Positions 27,913 to 36,765 of a stretch of DNA of 64,000 bases are shown in pieces. The stretch spans positions 62,001 through 126,000 of the forward strand of contig NZ_CP012040.1 in the NCBI RefSeq assembly GCF_001050135.1, read 5' to 3'. How positions within the stretch are numbered: position 1 is the stretch's first letter; each line of letters opens with the position of its first letter. A program made the translations under genes and the position numbers. This DNA is from Cyclobacterium amurskyense (lineage in GTDB: Bacteria > Bacteroidota > Bacteroidia > Cytophagales > Cyclobacteriaceae). The notes below the pieces were generated by a model. The model searched no databases. It was given only the letters and a program-made list of their open reading frames with translations, and was not told where the DNA came from.

Positions 27913-28506
27913 ATGAACGACGTTACATTAAAGGACTTTTTAATTTCAAATCTAAAGGTTGACGAAAACGAAATTTTATCAATCGTTGAAACCTGCAAGA
28001 AAAAAAAGGTTAAAAAAGGGGACTTTTTATTACGAAAAAATGAATACTGCAAATACACCTTTTTTATAGAAAAGGGGCTGCTACGTCAATTTTCTATTGA
28101 CAAAAAAGGAAAGGAGCACATTTTAACTTTCGCTCCTGAAAATTGGTTTGTTACAGATAGAGACGGTGCCTATTTCAATAAGCCATCAACTTATTTTATT
28201 CAGGCATTGGAAGACAGTCAGGTTGTATTGATAGATGAAGAACAAGTCCATCTGCTTTCCAATAAAATCCCAAAGTTTACCTACTTCAACAATAGATTGC
28301 TTCACAACCATATTCGACACTTACAAAACAGAATTAACCTGTTATTAAGTACTGCCGCTGAAGACAGGTATTTACAGTTTGTAAAGATGTACCCTGACAT
28401 ACTTTTAAGAGTACCTCAAACAATGGTAGCATCCTATCTAGGCATCACTCCCGAAAGCCTGAGTCGTGTCCGTAAGGAATTGACTCTCAAAAACTTCAAA
28501 GTATAA
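27913..28506 (+). CDS. Crp/Fnr-family transcriptional regulator
   Basis: A 197-residue protein with the cyclic-nucleotide-binding fold: N-terminal beta-roll (about 25-115, including KKGDFLLRKNEY and EKGLLRQF) and a C-terminal winged helix (MVASYLGITPESLSRVRKEL). The cysteine cluster of true Fnr is absent, so it does not sense oxygen through an iron-sulphur centre; the ligand is unknown. It lies just upstream of the pirin gene (68-base gap), which it may control. Confidence 0.88.
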   Translation: MNDVTLKDFLISNLKVDENEILSIVETCKKKKVKKGDFLLRKNEYCKYTFFIEKGLLRQFSIDKKGKEHILTFAPENWFVTDRDGAYFNKPSTYFIQALEDSQVVLIDEEQVHLLSNKIPKFTYFNNRLLHNHIRHLQNRINLLLSTAAEDRYLQFVKMYPDILLRVPQTMVASYLGITPESLSRVRKELTLKNFKV

Positions 28507-28574
28507 TTTCTTATCATACATCAATGCAAGGACCATGTTCTAAATGTAGGTTTGCTAAATAAAATTAAACAGCT

Positions 28575-29453
28575 ATGAAAACAAGAACAGTAGAATTGGT
28601 AGCAAGTCCTGGAGAACCCCACTTTGTTGGTGATGGTTTTCGTGTGCATACCTTTATCCCCAGTGGTATTGTTCTAGATATGCAACGGATGAACCCCTTT
28701 ATTTTGTTGGATTATAATTCACCCTACAAATTTCCACCATCAAGCAATCCAAAGGGAGTGGGGGTCCATCCGCACAGGGGTTTTGAAACGGTAACAATCT
28801 CCTACAAAGGAAAAGTAGCTCATCATGACAGTAGTGGTGGTGGCGGAGTGATCGGTGAAGGCGATGTTCAATGGATGACAGCTGCAAGTGGGGTTTTGCA
28901 TAAGGAATACCATGAAGAAGAATGGAGCAAAACCGGAGGCATTTTTCAAATGGTCCAACTTTGGGTGAACCTACCCCAAAAAGACAAAATGAGTGAACCA
29001 AAATACCAAGCCATAAAAAAAGAAGATATCAACCAACATAAATTGAAAAACGATGCAGGACATATAGAGGTAATTGCTGGAGAATACAACGAAACCAAAG
29101 GTATTGCTTCCACCTTCACACCATTACATGTTTTGAATGTAAAGCTGAACGAAAGTGGCAAAGCAGTCTTTACATTTCCTTCCAATTACAATACAGCTCT
29201 CCTTGTATTGGAAGGGAGCATCGTTATCAATGGGAATGAAAAAATACAAACGGATCATTTGGCATTAATGGCGAATGATGGAGAAACTTTTGAGGTCGAA
29301 GCCGATAAGGAAGCCCTCCTATTGCTTTTAAGTGGACTACCAATTGATGAGCCCATAGTTTCACATGGACCATTTGTGATGAACACAAAAAAAGAGCTAT
29401 TAGAAGCTTTCGATGATTTCAACAATGGCAAATTTGGCTATTTAAAAGATTAA
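28575..29453 (+). CDS. Pirin family protein
   Basis: A 292-residue double cupin of the pirin family. Metal ligands are in the N-terminal motif HPHRGFETVT (two His), with the third His in MTAASGVLHKE and the Glu near HEEEWSK. GGVIGEGDVQWMTA is the family's core block. Bacterial pirins are quercetinase-like or regulatory proteins; the reaction cannot be told here. It follows the Crp/Fnr-type regulator on the same strand. Confidence 0.9.
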   Translation: MKTRTVELVASPGEPHFVGDGFRVHTFIPSGIVLDMQRMNPFILLDYNSPYKFPPSSNPKGVGVHPHRGFETVTISYKGKVAHHDSSGGGGVIGEGDVQWMTAASGVLHKEYHEEEWSKTGGIFQMVQLWVNLPQKDKMSEPKYQAIKKEDINQHKLKNDAGHIEVIAGEYNETKGIASTFTPLHVLNVKLNESGKAVFTFPSNYNTALLVLEGSIVINGNEKIQTDHLALMANDGETFEVEADKEALLLLLSGLPIDEPIVSHGPFVMNTKKELLEAFDDFNNGKFGYLKD

Positions 29454-29469
29454 AGAAATAGGAAATTAC

Positions 29470-29526
29470 AACTCCTGAAGCGGCGGGTTAATGGAAATAA
29501 AACCACCCTCCAGGAGTTTAATTCTA
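29470..29526 (+). terminator. Possible terminator after the pirin gene
   Basis: AACTCCTG and CAGGAGTT pair across a long loop, followed by a T-rich run TTTAATTC. It lies 20 bases after the pirin stop. The loop is long, so confidence is modest. Confidence 0.45.
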
Positions 29527-29556
29527 TGATCCTAATACCAATTTTAAAATTTTGCC

Positions 29557-30087
29557 TCAGTTCATCTTGTATTTTATTTCAACTGCTCCAGTAGAGTAAG
29601 CTTTGGTTTCGATAAGCGTCAATTTAGTCTCTCTAGGAAGGCTTTCAAACAAATCAATACCTTGAGTCAGTACAATAGGCATTACAAAAACCTGGATTTC
29701 ATCAATAAGTTTTTCATTTAGCAACAGGGTGTTCAATTGCCCTCCCCCTATAAGCCAAATATCTCCCCCTTTTTGGTTTTTTAATTGTTTGACAAAATCC
29801 AGGTGATTGTCCGAAATGAATACCACGTCACTTGTATTTATCAAGGTTTTATCCCTTGTAAACACATAATTATTTTTGTCTGCATAAGGAAAATCGATTC
29901 CCCAACTTAAGATTTGCTTATAAGTAGTATTCCCTTGAATGGTCGTATCAATGGATTTATAAAAATCAGCATAACCGTGATCAATTTTCTCTGGATTAGG
30001 GATAGCTTCAAGCCAATCGACACTACCGTCAGACTTGGCAATCTTCCCATTTAAACTTATGGCAATATATAGTTTTAATTTTCTCAT
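29557..30087 (-). CDS. Dihydrofolate reductase-family protein (RibD C-terminal type)
   Basis: About 176 residues from the ATG at 30087. The fold matches the RibD_C/DHFR-like reductases: opening LKLYIAISLNGKIAKSDGSVDWL, the Thr-Tyr motif in GNTTYKQI and the nucleotide-binding loop WLIGGGQLNTLLLNE. Length and order fit the family. These enzymes use NAD(P)H to reduce a small substrate; the substrate here is unknown. The gene stands alone between the pirin gene and the 2-oxoacid oxidoreductase module. Confidence 0.85.
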   Translation of the reverse strand: MRKLKLYIAISLNGKIAKSDGSVDWLEAIPNPEKIDHGYADFYKSIDTTIQGNTTYKQILSWGIDFPYADKNNYVFTRDKTLINTSDVVFISDNHLDFVKQLKNQKGGDIWLIGGGQLNTLLLNEKLIDEIQVFVMPIVLTQGIDLFESLPRETKLTLIETKAYSTGAVEIKYKMN

Positions 30088-30360
30088 TATCAATAAATTA
30101 AATAAACATCTCAACTAAAAAACCTCTACTTCACTATTAACTATTGGCCAAAGTAAGGTTAATTTTTATTTGGAAGAAGAATCAGTAAATAGAAATATTA
30201 AAACGAATAGAAACAACCTAACACAGAAAGGAAAATGCGCTAAGTGTTAAAAATGTTCTCCAATAATTTGTTTTGCAGGTTTAAGTTTTCTAAAATTATT
30301 CTGAATTAGCAATAACGGCCTTTGCACCCATGAAGTAAAGGTCAAAACCCAATATATATA

Positions 30361-32142
30361 ATGAAGCCTACCGATACGAGTAATCCGGAATATTACCACA
30401 AGGTAGTGGACTGTCAGTACGCCTGTCCAGCCCACACACCAGTCCCTGAGTACATCCGAAAAATTGCAGAGGAAAAATACACCGAAGCCTACATGATCAA
30501 TTGGGAATCCAATGTATTCCCAGGGGTTTTAGGCCGGACATGTGACCGTCCCTGTGAACCGGCATGTAGAAGAGGGAGAGTAGAAGAAGAACCTGTAGCA
30601 ATCTGTAGGTTAAAAAGAGTGGCCGCAGACAACAAAGGAGATGTCAAAGCCCTAATGCCTCATGCACCATTCCCTTCCAATGGTAAAAAAATCGCCCTTA
30701 TAGGCGGAGGGCCTGCTTCCTTGACAGTAGCAAGAGACCTTGCTCCTTTGGGTTATGAAATCCATCTTTTTGATGAACAAATAGCCGGAGGAGGTATGAT
30801 GCGAAGTCAGATACCTGCATTCCGCTTACCTGAAGAAGTCCTCAATGAGGAAGTCAATTACATCTTGGATTTGGGTATTCACACCCAATTCATGCATTAT
30901 GTAGATAGCCTTAAAGGCATTCTAGAGCAAGACTATGATGCCGTATTTATAGGCACTGGAGCTCCAAGAGGTAGAGATCTTCCCAAACTTCCAGGAAGAA
31001 AAGAAGCTGATGCCAATATCCATATCGGAATCGAATGGCTGGCCAGTGTAGCATTTGAACACACCAAAAAGATTGGAAAAAAGGTAATTGTTTTGGGTGG
31101 TGGTAACACCGCCATGGACTGCTGCCGTACTTCTCGCCGAATGGGTGGAGAGAGTGTAAAAGTAGTCGTTAGAAGCCCATTCAAGGACATGAAAGCCTCT
31201 CCTTGGGAAAAAGAAGATGCTCAGCATGAAGACATTGATATATTTGACAACCATGTCCCCCTTAGTTTTGAAGTGGAAAATGGCAAACTTATAGGCATGA
31301 AATTCCAAAAGGTGGAAGCTGTCTATGATGACAATGGCAAAAGAAAGCTAATTCCAACCGGCGAACCGGATGTTTTTATAGAAGCAGACGAAGTACTTAT
31401 CGCTATAGGTCAGGAAAACAGCTTTCCATGGATAGAAAGGGACATAGGGCTTGAGTTTAACGAATGGGAAATGCCTACAGTAGATAAGGTAACCTTTCAG
31501 TCTACAAACCCTAAAGTGTTTTTTGGTGGAGATGCTGCATTTGGACCAGAAAACGTTATCACGGCAGTGGCTCATGGACACCAGGCTGCAGTATCCATGA
31601 ACCTCTTTTGCGAAGAAAAAGACCTAAAGCAAAGGCCTGCTCCGTTTACCAAGCTGTTCAGCACCAAAATGGGTATCCACGAATGGAGCTACGACAGCCC
31701 AGTAACCATCGATCAAAGATTCTTGGTTCCACAGGCAGAAAAAGCCCTGACATTGGTAGATCGAAAGAAAGAAGTGGAGCTAGGATTTAACTTGCCCACA
31801 GGATTTAAAGAAGCTCAACGTTGCCTAAACTGCGATGTACAAACAGATTTCTCTGCTGATCTCTGCATAGAGTGCGATGCCTGTATGGACGTCTGTCCTA
31901 CAACCTGTATCACATTTACAGGAAACGAGCCGGAGGAGGATAAATTAAGACAGAAACTACTGGTACCAGCAACCAATAAATCACAGGATATCTTGGTATC
32001 AGAAACACTCAAAACCGGACGTGTCATGGTAAAAGATGAAGATGTATGTCTTCACTGCGGACTATGTGCAGAAAGGTGCCCCACCTCCGCATGGGACATG
32101 AAACAATATTTTTACAGTGTAACAAAAGCAGGAAACATATGA
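30361..32142 (+). CDS. GltD-like FAD oxidoreductase with ferredoxin domain
   Basis: A 593-residue protein of the glutamate-synthase small-subunit type. An N-terminal cysteine-rich domain (CQYACPAHTPV and then CDRPCEPACRRG) binds iron-sulphur clusters. Next come an FAD Rossmann motif (ALIGGGPASLTVA near residue 105) and an NAD(P)H site (VIVLGGGNTAMDCC near residue 240). The C-terminal 90 residues hold two further 4Fe-4S motifs: CIECDACMDVCP and CLHCGLCAERCP. It should pass electrons between NAD(P)H and ferredoxin-type centres. The gene is first of three, sharing the ATGA overlap with korA, which makes it the natural redox partner of the 2-oxoacid enzyme. Confidence 0.88.
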   Translation: MKPTDTSNPEYYHKVVDCQYACPAHTPVPEYIRKIAEEKYTEAYMINWESNVFPGVLGRTCDRPCEPACRRGRVEEEPVAICRLKRVAADNKGDVKALMPHAPFPSNGKKIALIGGGPASLTVARDLAPLGYEIHLFDEQIAGGGMMRSQIPAFRLPEEVLNEEVNYILDLGIHTQFMHYVDSLKGILEQDYDAVFIGTGAPRGRDLPKLPGRKEADANIHIGIEWLASVAFEHTKKIGKKVIVLGGGNTAMDCCRTSRRMGGESVKVVVRSPFKDMKASPWEKEDAQHEDIDIFDNHVPLSFEVENGKLIGMKFQKVEAVYDDNGKRKLIPTGEPDVFIEADEVLIAIGQENSFPWIERDIGLEFNEWEMPTVDKVTFQSTNPKVFFGGDAAFGPENVITAVAHGHQAAVSMNLFCEEKDLKQRPAPFTKLFSTKMGIHEWSYDSPVTIDQRFLVPQAEKALTLVDRKKEVELGFNLPTGFKEAQRCLNCDVQTDFSADLCIECDACMDVCPTTCITFTGNEPEEDKLRQKLLVPATNKSQDILVSETLKTGRVMVKDEDVCLHCGLCAERCPTSAWDMKQYFYSVTKAGNI

Positions 32143-34004
32143 ATGAGGAACAAACCATTGCTCACCCTAAAGCAAGGGTAAATGATTTTGTAGCCCGGTT
32201 TGCCAACGTCAATGGAACCGGCTCAGCCAGTGCCAATTTTCTATTTGCAAAAGCTATTTTCAGGATGGGTATTCCCGTCACTCCTAAAAATATTTTCCCC
32301 TCCAACATTCAGGGGCTACCTACATGGTACGAAGTAAGGGTTAGCGAAAAAGGCTACCTAGGCCGTAGAGAAGGCGTTGACCTACTCGTGGCAGTCAATG
32401 CCCAAAGCATGAGACAAGACATCGAAAGCGTCCAGTCCAGCGGCTACTTGATGTATGATAGCACCAAAAAACTACATTCTGATCTGATTAGAGAAGATAT
32501 CCATTATCTGGGAGTTCCCATGATGGAATTGGCCAATGCAAACTACAGCAACCCAAGACAGCGACAACTATTTAAAAACATTATCTATGTAGGCGCCCTT
32601 TCTGTTTTGCTAAACATAGAGTTTGAAGTATTAGAGACCTTGCTCAAAGAACAATTTGCAGGCAAGGAGAAACTGATCGCTCCAAATGTAAAGGCACTAC
32701 AACTGGGCATGGATTATGCCAAAAAGCATTTTGACTACCCCCTACCCATTAGACTGGAAAGAAGAGACCTTGTCAAGGATAAAATATTGGTGGATGGCAA
32801 TACAGCCTGTGGACTGGGTGCCGTATATGGTGGGGCTACGGTAATGGCCTGGTACCCTATCACCCCTTCAACTTCTGTTGCAGAGGCATTTGAAAAATTC
32901 GCAAGCAAATACCGCATAGATCCCGAAACAGGAAAGAAAAACTATGCCATCGTTCAGGCAGAAGATGAGCTGGCAGCCATGGGAATGGTCATCGGTGCCA
33001 ACTGGAATGGGGCAAGATCCCTAACAGCCACGAGTGGCCCAGGGGTCTCCTTAATGAGTGAATTTATAGGCTTGGCCTATTTTGCAGAAGTACCTGCTGT
33101 ACTGATAGACGTGGAAAGAGCCGGCCCCAGTACCGGCATGCCTACAAGAACGCAACAATCGGACATCACCATCGCTGCATACGCCTCCCATGGAGACAGC
33201 AAGCATCCATTGTTATTCCCCTCTACTCCCAAGGAGTGTTTTGACATGACAGCCATCTCATTTGACTTGGCAGATCGCCTTCAAACGCCAATCATTTTGA
33301 TGACTGATCTGGACTTGGGCATGAACGATCATATGAGCGAGCCATTTACATGGGATGCTGAAAAGAAATATGACAGAGGAAAAGTATTGAACAGGGAAGA
33401 GTTGGAAGCCATGGGCAGGTACGGCAGATACCTGGACAATGAAGGAGATGGTATTCCTTACAGAACCTATCCCGGCACCCATCCATCCAAAGGCGCCTTC
33501 ACCACCAGAGGAACCTCCCGAGATGAGTATGCCGTGTACACTGAAAACAGCGAAGCCTATGTGCGCAATATGAAACGCCTGCAAACCAAGTGGGAAACGG
33601 CAAAAAAAATAATGCCCGAACCCCACTTGTATCAAGAAGAAAATCGGCAGGAAATCGGCATGTTGTTCTTCGGAACCTCCACCTATTCTTCAGAAGAAGC
33701 CAAAGATTTGCTGGAAGAAAAAGGCATTCACCTAGATGCCATTCGCATCAAAGCCTTCCCTTTTGGAGAAGCTACTGAGGCCTTTATTCAATCTCACAAG
33801 CTTGTGTTTGTCATCGAGCAAAACAGGGATGGGCAGCTTCGCAGCCTGATCATTAATGAAATGCAAACCAATCCTGCGAAACTAGCCCCTGTACTGAATT
33901 ATGATGGCATGCCCATCACTGCAGATGAAATCGCTTCACAAATCACCAATTATTTAAAGCAAAAAACCGCCGTAGCTCATGACTTATCTGAAACCTTTAT
34001 TTAG
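32139..34004 (+). CDS. korA: 2-oxoacid:ferredoxin oxidoreductase, gamma-alpha subunit
   Basis: About 621 residues from the ATG at 32139, which overlaps the stop of the previous gene (ATGA). The N-terminal 190 residues form the gamma domain and the rest the alpha domain (GATVMAWYPITPSTSVAE near residue 235). It is a fused subunit of the KorA type. With the beta subunit it oxidatively decarboxylates a 2-oxoacid to acyl-CoA, giving electrons to ferredoxin. 2-Oxoglutarate is the most likely substrate for this fused type, but a branched or pyruvate-like 2-oxoacid cannot be excluded. Confidence 0.85.
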   Translation: MNEEQTIAHPKARVNDFVARFANVNGTGSASANFLFAKAIFRMGIPVTPKNIFPSNIQGLPTWYEVRVSEKGYLGRREGVDLLVAVNAQSMRQDIESVQSSGYLMYDSTKKLHSDLIREDIHYLGVPMMELANANYSNPRQRQLFKNIIYVGALSVLLNIEFEVLETLLKEQFAGKEKLIAPNVKALQLGMDYAKKHFDYPLPIRLERRDLVKDKILVDGNTACGLGAVYGGATVMAWYPITPSTSVAEAFEKFASKYRIDPETGKKNYAIVQAEDELAAMGMVIGANWNGARSLTATSGPGVSLMSEFIGLAYFAEVPAVLIDVERAGPSTGMPTRTQQSDITIAAYASHGDSKHPLLFPSTPKECFDMTAISFDLADRLQTPIILMTDLDLGMNDHMSEPFTWDAEKKYDRGKVLNREELEAMGRYGRYLDNEGDGIPYRTYPGTHPSKGAFTTRGTSRDEYAVYTENSEAYVRNMKRLQTKWETAKKIMPEPHLYQEENRQEIGMLFFGTSTYSSEEAKDLLEEKGIHLDAIRIKAFPFGEATEAFIQSHKLVFVIEQNRDGQLRSLIINEMQTNPAKLAPVLNYDGMPITADEIASQITNYLKQKTAVAHDLSETFI

Positions 34005-35031
34005 ACATCCCAAGCTTCCCAAAAATAAACTTGGATACACCCTTAAAGAATACGAAGGCAGTATTTCTACGCTCTGTGCAGGTTGTGGACATGACAGTAT
34101 CAGCGCCACCATCGTACAGGCTTGTTACGAACTAGACATTGAGCCCCATCTGGTAGCTAAAATCTCCGGCATTGGTTGCTCTTCCAAAACCCCTGCCTAC
34201 TTTCTAGGCAATTCCCATGGTTTTAACTCTGTGCATGGCAGAATGCCTTCTGTGGCTACAGGTGCCAATATGGCCAATAAAAATCTGGTGTACTTTGGCG
34301 TTTCAGGAGATGGAGACACAGCTTCCATCGGTATGGGGCAGTTTGTGCATGCCATCCGAAGAAACCTCAACATGGTCTATATCGTGATGAACAATGGCTG
34401 CTATGGACTTACCAAAGGACAAGATTCAGCTACTGCCGATTTAGGGTCTAAGAGCAAAGCCGGATCTATCAACCCGTTTCAGCCTGTGGATCTTGCCAGC
34501 TTGGCAGTAGAATTAGGCGCTACCTTTGTGGCCCAAAGTTTCAGTGGTGACAAACAACAACTGGTGCCTTTAATCAAAGCAGGCATACAACACAAAGGCC
34601 TGGCCTTTATCAATGTAATGTCCCCTTGTGTCACTTTCAATAACAATCCCGGATCAACCAAATCCTATGATTATGTACGTGAACACATGCAAGCCACGGG
34701 TACCTTGGATTTTGTCCCCGAAGAAAAACCCATTCATGCCGAGTATGAGGAAGGCACGGGCACGGCTGTATCGCTACATGATGGCTCTGAGATGAAGTTA
34801 CACAAATTGGCCCCGGACTGGGATCCCGAAGACCGGGTATCCGCAGCCAATGCCATTCAGCAAGCAAGATTAAAGGATGAAATACTCACCGGCTTGCTCT
34901 ATATCAACACCCAATATGGCGACCTGCATGATATCATTAACACTTCAGACACACCTTTAAATACCATGAAGGAAAACACCCTGTGTCCGGGCACTGAAAA
35001 ACTGGACACCATCAATGCGGGATTCAGGTAA
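33979..35031 (+). CDS. korB: 2-oxoacid:ferredoxin oxidoreductase, beta subunit
   Basis: A 350-residue subunit that overlaps the end of korA by 26 bases. It binds the thiamine diphosphate cofactor: GVSGDGDTASIG with NNGCYGLTKGQ is the GDG...N motif. Cysteines in CAGCGHDS (near residue 37), GCSSKT and SPCVTFN match the cluster ligands of KorB. Together with korA it makes the catalytic enzyme, and the upstream flavoprotein can take or give its electrons. A terminator follows. Confidence 0.9.
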   Translation: MTYLKPLFRHPKLPKNKLGYTLKEYEGSISTLCAGCGHDSISATIVQACYELDIEPHLVAKISGIGCSSKTPAYFLGNSHGFNSVHGRMPSVATGANMANKNLVYFGVSGDGDTASIGMGQFVHAIRRNLNMVYIVMNNGCYGLTKGQDSATADLGSKSKAGSINPFQPVDLASLAVELGATFVAQSFSGDKQQLVPLIKAGIQHKGLAFINVMSPCVTFNNNPGSTKSYDYVREHMQATGTLDFVPEEKPIHAEYEEGTGTAVSLHDGSEMKLHKLAPDWDPEDRVSAANAIQQARLKDEILTGLLYINTQYGDLHDIINTSDTPLNTMKENTLCPGTEKLDTINAGFR

Positions 35032-35073
35032 AAAAATCCTGACACCATCACATTCGAAACAAACACCATTACA

Positions 35074-35110
35074 AAACCCCATCGCTTTTACTAGAGATGG
35101 GGTTTCTTTT
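35074..35110 (+). terminator. Rho-independent terminator after korB
   Basis: AAACCCCATC and GATGGGGTTT form a perfect 10-base stem with a 12-base loop, followed by CTTTT. It lies about 40 bases after the korB stop. Confidence 0.8.
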
Positions 35111-35192
35111 AAGGATGAGGAAGATTGCAGGATCCACAAGTGCCATGACAGGATAAAAACCAGTAGACTAATACTTTGGGAACACAAACTCC

Positions 35193-35339
35193 ATGACATT
35201 GGCTCAGGAGACAGACAAGTACTACTACGTTCAAAAATTCATCTACACCTTAACACCAGAGTCGATCTGGAAGTTGGCAGACAAGTTCCTTGCATATTAC
35301 AAGCTTCACGGTCAGAAGACTTTTACCTGTACTCGATAG
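35193..35339 (+). pseudogene. Possible remnant of a decayed gene
   Basis: 48 codons from an ATG, with natural amino-acid composition (reading YYYVQKFIYTLTPESIWKLA and then KLHGQKTFTC), stopped by TAG. It has no recognised family and no obvious promoter. It may be a fragment of a transposase or another gene; I cannot name it. Confidence 0.25.
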
Positions 35340-35720
35340 GGTAGCGAAAAACTACCCATACATCGGCTAGCTATTGAGAGCACCAATGCCTCTGATTGCT
35401 TTAAATACCTAATGATGCACAAGTCCTGAAGAAGTCACGTAAGGTGACCCAGAAAGCCAGAAGTGGTGGCTAGGGTGAAGATGTGATTTTGGAGATATTC
35501 AGATAATTTTATAATAAAAATTGAAAAAAAAATCAATCATTTATGGGTATAAAGCCTGAGAAATAAACGTTAAATATTAACAATTTGTCGTATAAAAAGT
35601 ATTGTATTGTAACAATAAGATTACCATATTTGTGAAGTTACGTTGCGAAAATAACTACGCAATGGATTGAAAATTAAGGCTTTTATTGACTTTAATCTTT
35701 TTATACTAACTTATAAATCC

Positions 35721-36185
35721 ATGAGCAAAACATTAAACCCAACAATTGGAGGTGCTTTTGATGAAATTGGAGAAAGCTCATTGAAAGCGCGAGGCTTGGA
35801 TATTCGCTATCAGCAGGTCTTAAACCATTATTTGGACACAATTACCGATTTCATTAATATAATCGATCAAAAGGTTCAGTTAATGGAAGTGGTTTCTTCT
35901 CAACTTGAAAAATTAACGTGGATAGAAACCACTTCGAACGATGATACACTACAAAAAGTGAGTTCGATCCTACACATTAGTAGGGGAATGCTTTCTGGTT
36001 TTAAAAATGATTTGAAAGCCATGGAGGAAGGTAAGATTGACCAAGATTGTCCTTCTACAGTGTCAAAGTTTAGGGACGAGATAGAATTGTTAGAAGAGAA
36101 TATTGTGGATACAGAAATGATCTTTTTTGAGTTGAGAACTGACTCTGATTTTAACGATCTGGATAAACAAATATCAAATTTCTAA
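35721..36185 (+). CDS. Helical protein of unknown function
   Basis: About 154 residues from the ATG at 35721 (MSKTLNPTIGGAF); a start 54 bases earlier is possible but adds a hydrophobic tail that does not fit. The product is almost entirely helical and acidic, without cysteines or a signal. Its stop codon is followed at once by the ATG of the next small gene (36186), as in toxin-antitoxin or effector pairs. I recall similar two-gene pairs in Bacteroidota but cannot name the family. Function unknown. Confidence 0.6.
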   Translation: MSKTLNPTIGGAFDEIGESSLKARGLDIRYQQVLNHYLDTITDFINIIDQKVQLMEVVSSQLEKLTWIETTSNDDTLQKVSSILHISRGMLSGFKNDLKAMEEGKIDQDCPSTVSKFRDEIELLEENIVDTEMIFFELRTDSDFNDLDKQISNF

Positions 36186-36401
36186 ATGATTTTTTTTTGT
36201 ATCCCACAAGTAAAAGATCAAATCTATAAACTATCTAAAAAAAGTAGTTACAAAAATCTCAACACTGAGTTATTCGATTTTTTTGATGGTATAAACAATG
36301 GCAATAATAGTTACCATGGAAAAAGATTAAATTGCTCTTCTCCTAATCCATTTATCAAAAAGAGAATTACGAGAATCGAAACTACTTTAAAATCACTTTA
36401 G
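36186..36401 (+). CDS. Truncated toxin-like protein
   Basis: A 71-residue frame that begins directly after the previous stop. Its start (VKDQIYKLSKKSSYKNLN) and the block KRLNCSSPNPFIKKRI resemble a small family of about 110-120-residue proteins in Bacteroidota that follow a helical partner. After FIKKRI the frame turns to ITRIETTLKSL and stops, while a shifted frame reads ENYENRNYFKITLDRKKKEL. It is probably a shortened or frameshifted copy. The resemblance rests on memory, not on a search. Confidence 0.35.
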   Translation: MIFFCIPQVKDQIYKLSKKSSYKNLNTELFDFFDGINNGNNSYHGKRLNCSSPNPFIKKRITRIETTLKSL

Positions 36402-36765
36402 ACCGTAAGAAAAAAGAGCTAAATTTTAAGATGGTAACTACTCAATCCTAGTTCCAAATAATATTTTTTTTTAGTTTATCAATAAACAATATTCAATAGT
36501 ACAGTTTGGGTTTGATAGTTTTTTCGATTTTTCGAAGTAATCACCCCAAAGTTCAGGGTCTTCTTTGAATTGGTTGGCAGGGTTCGAACTATCATTGTAA
36601 AAGAATATTCTCGTAATTCCGTTCTTTTCATTGCTTTGAATGGCATCCTTGGATGACCAAGTTCAATTAGAAATTCACCCGCTGATTATTTTACTTGGTA
36701 TAAATTGGCAAAAAATAAGTAACGTTAAATTTCTCTATGCCTTAGAATTTCTAGATAGCCCTGAC
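36402..36765. other. Gap with a minus-strand gene remnant
   Basis: About 360 bases between the toxin-like frame and the dinB stop. The reverse strand at 36471-36662 reads as plausible protein, but nothing upstream gives it a start. Confidence 0.4.
36471..36662 (-). pseudogene. Unidentified protein fragment
   Basis: 63 codons on the minus strand, from just after a stop at 36663-36665 to TAA at 36471, reading NEKNGITRIFFYNDSSNPA and DPELWGDYFEKSKKL. The composition looks coding, but there is no start codon and the upstream sequence is open only in a different frame, so this is a piece of a broken gene. The family is unknown. A 13-base stretch (GAATTACGAGAAT) also occurs on the plus strand at 36364-36376. 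Confidence 0.35.

Larger units (their letters stand above)
35032..35720. other. Intergenic region with possible gene remnants
   Basis: About 690 bases. After the korB terminator there is a protein-like stretch at 35193-35339, and a further short one near 35368-35430 in another frame (reading NASDCFKYLMMHKS and then stop). These could be pieces of one decayed gene. The rest, up to 35720, is AT-rich and likely promoter DNA for the next gene. Confidence 0.4.
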
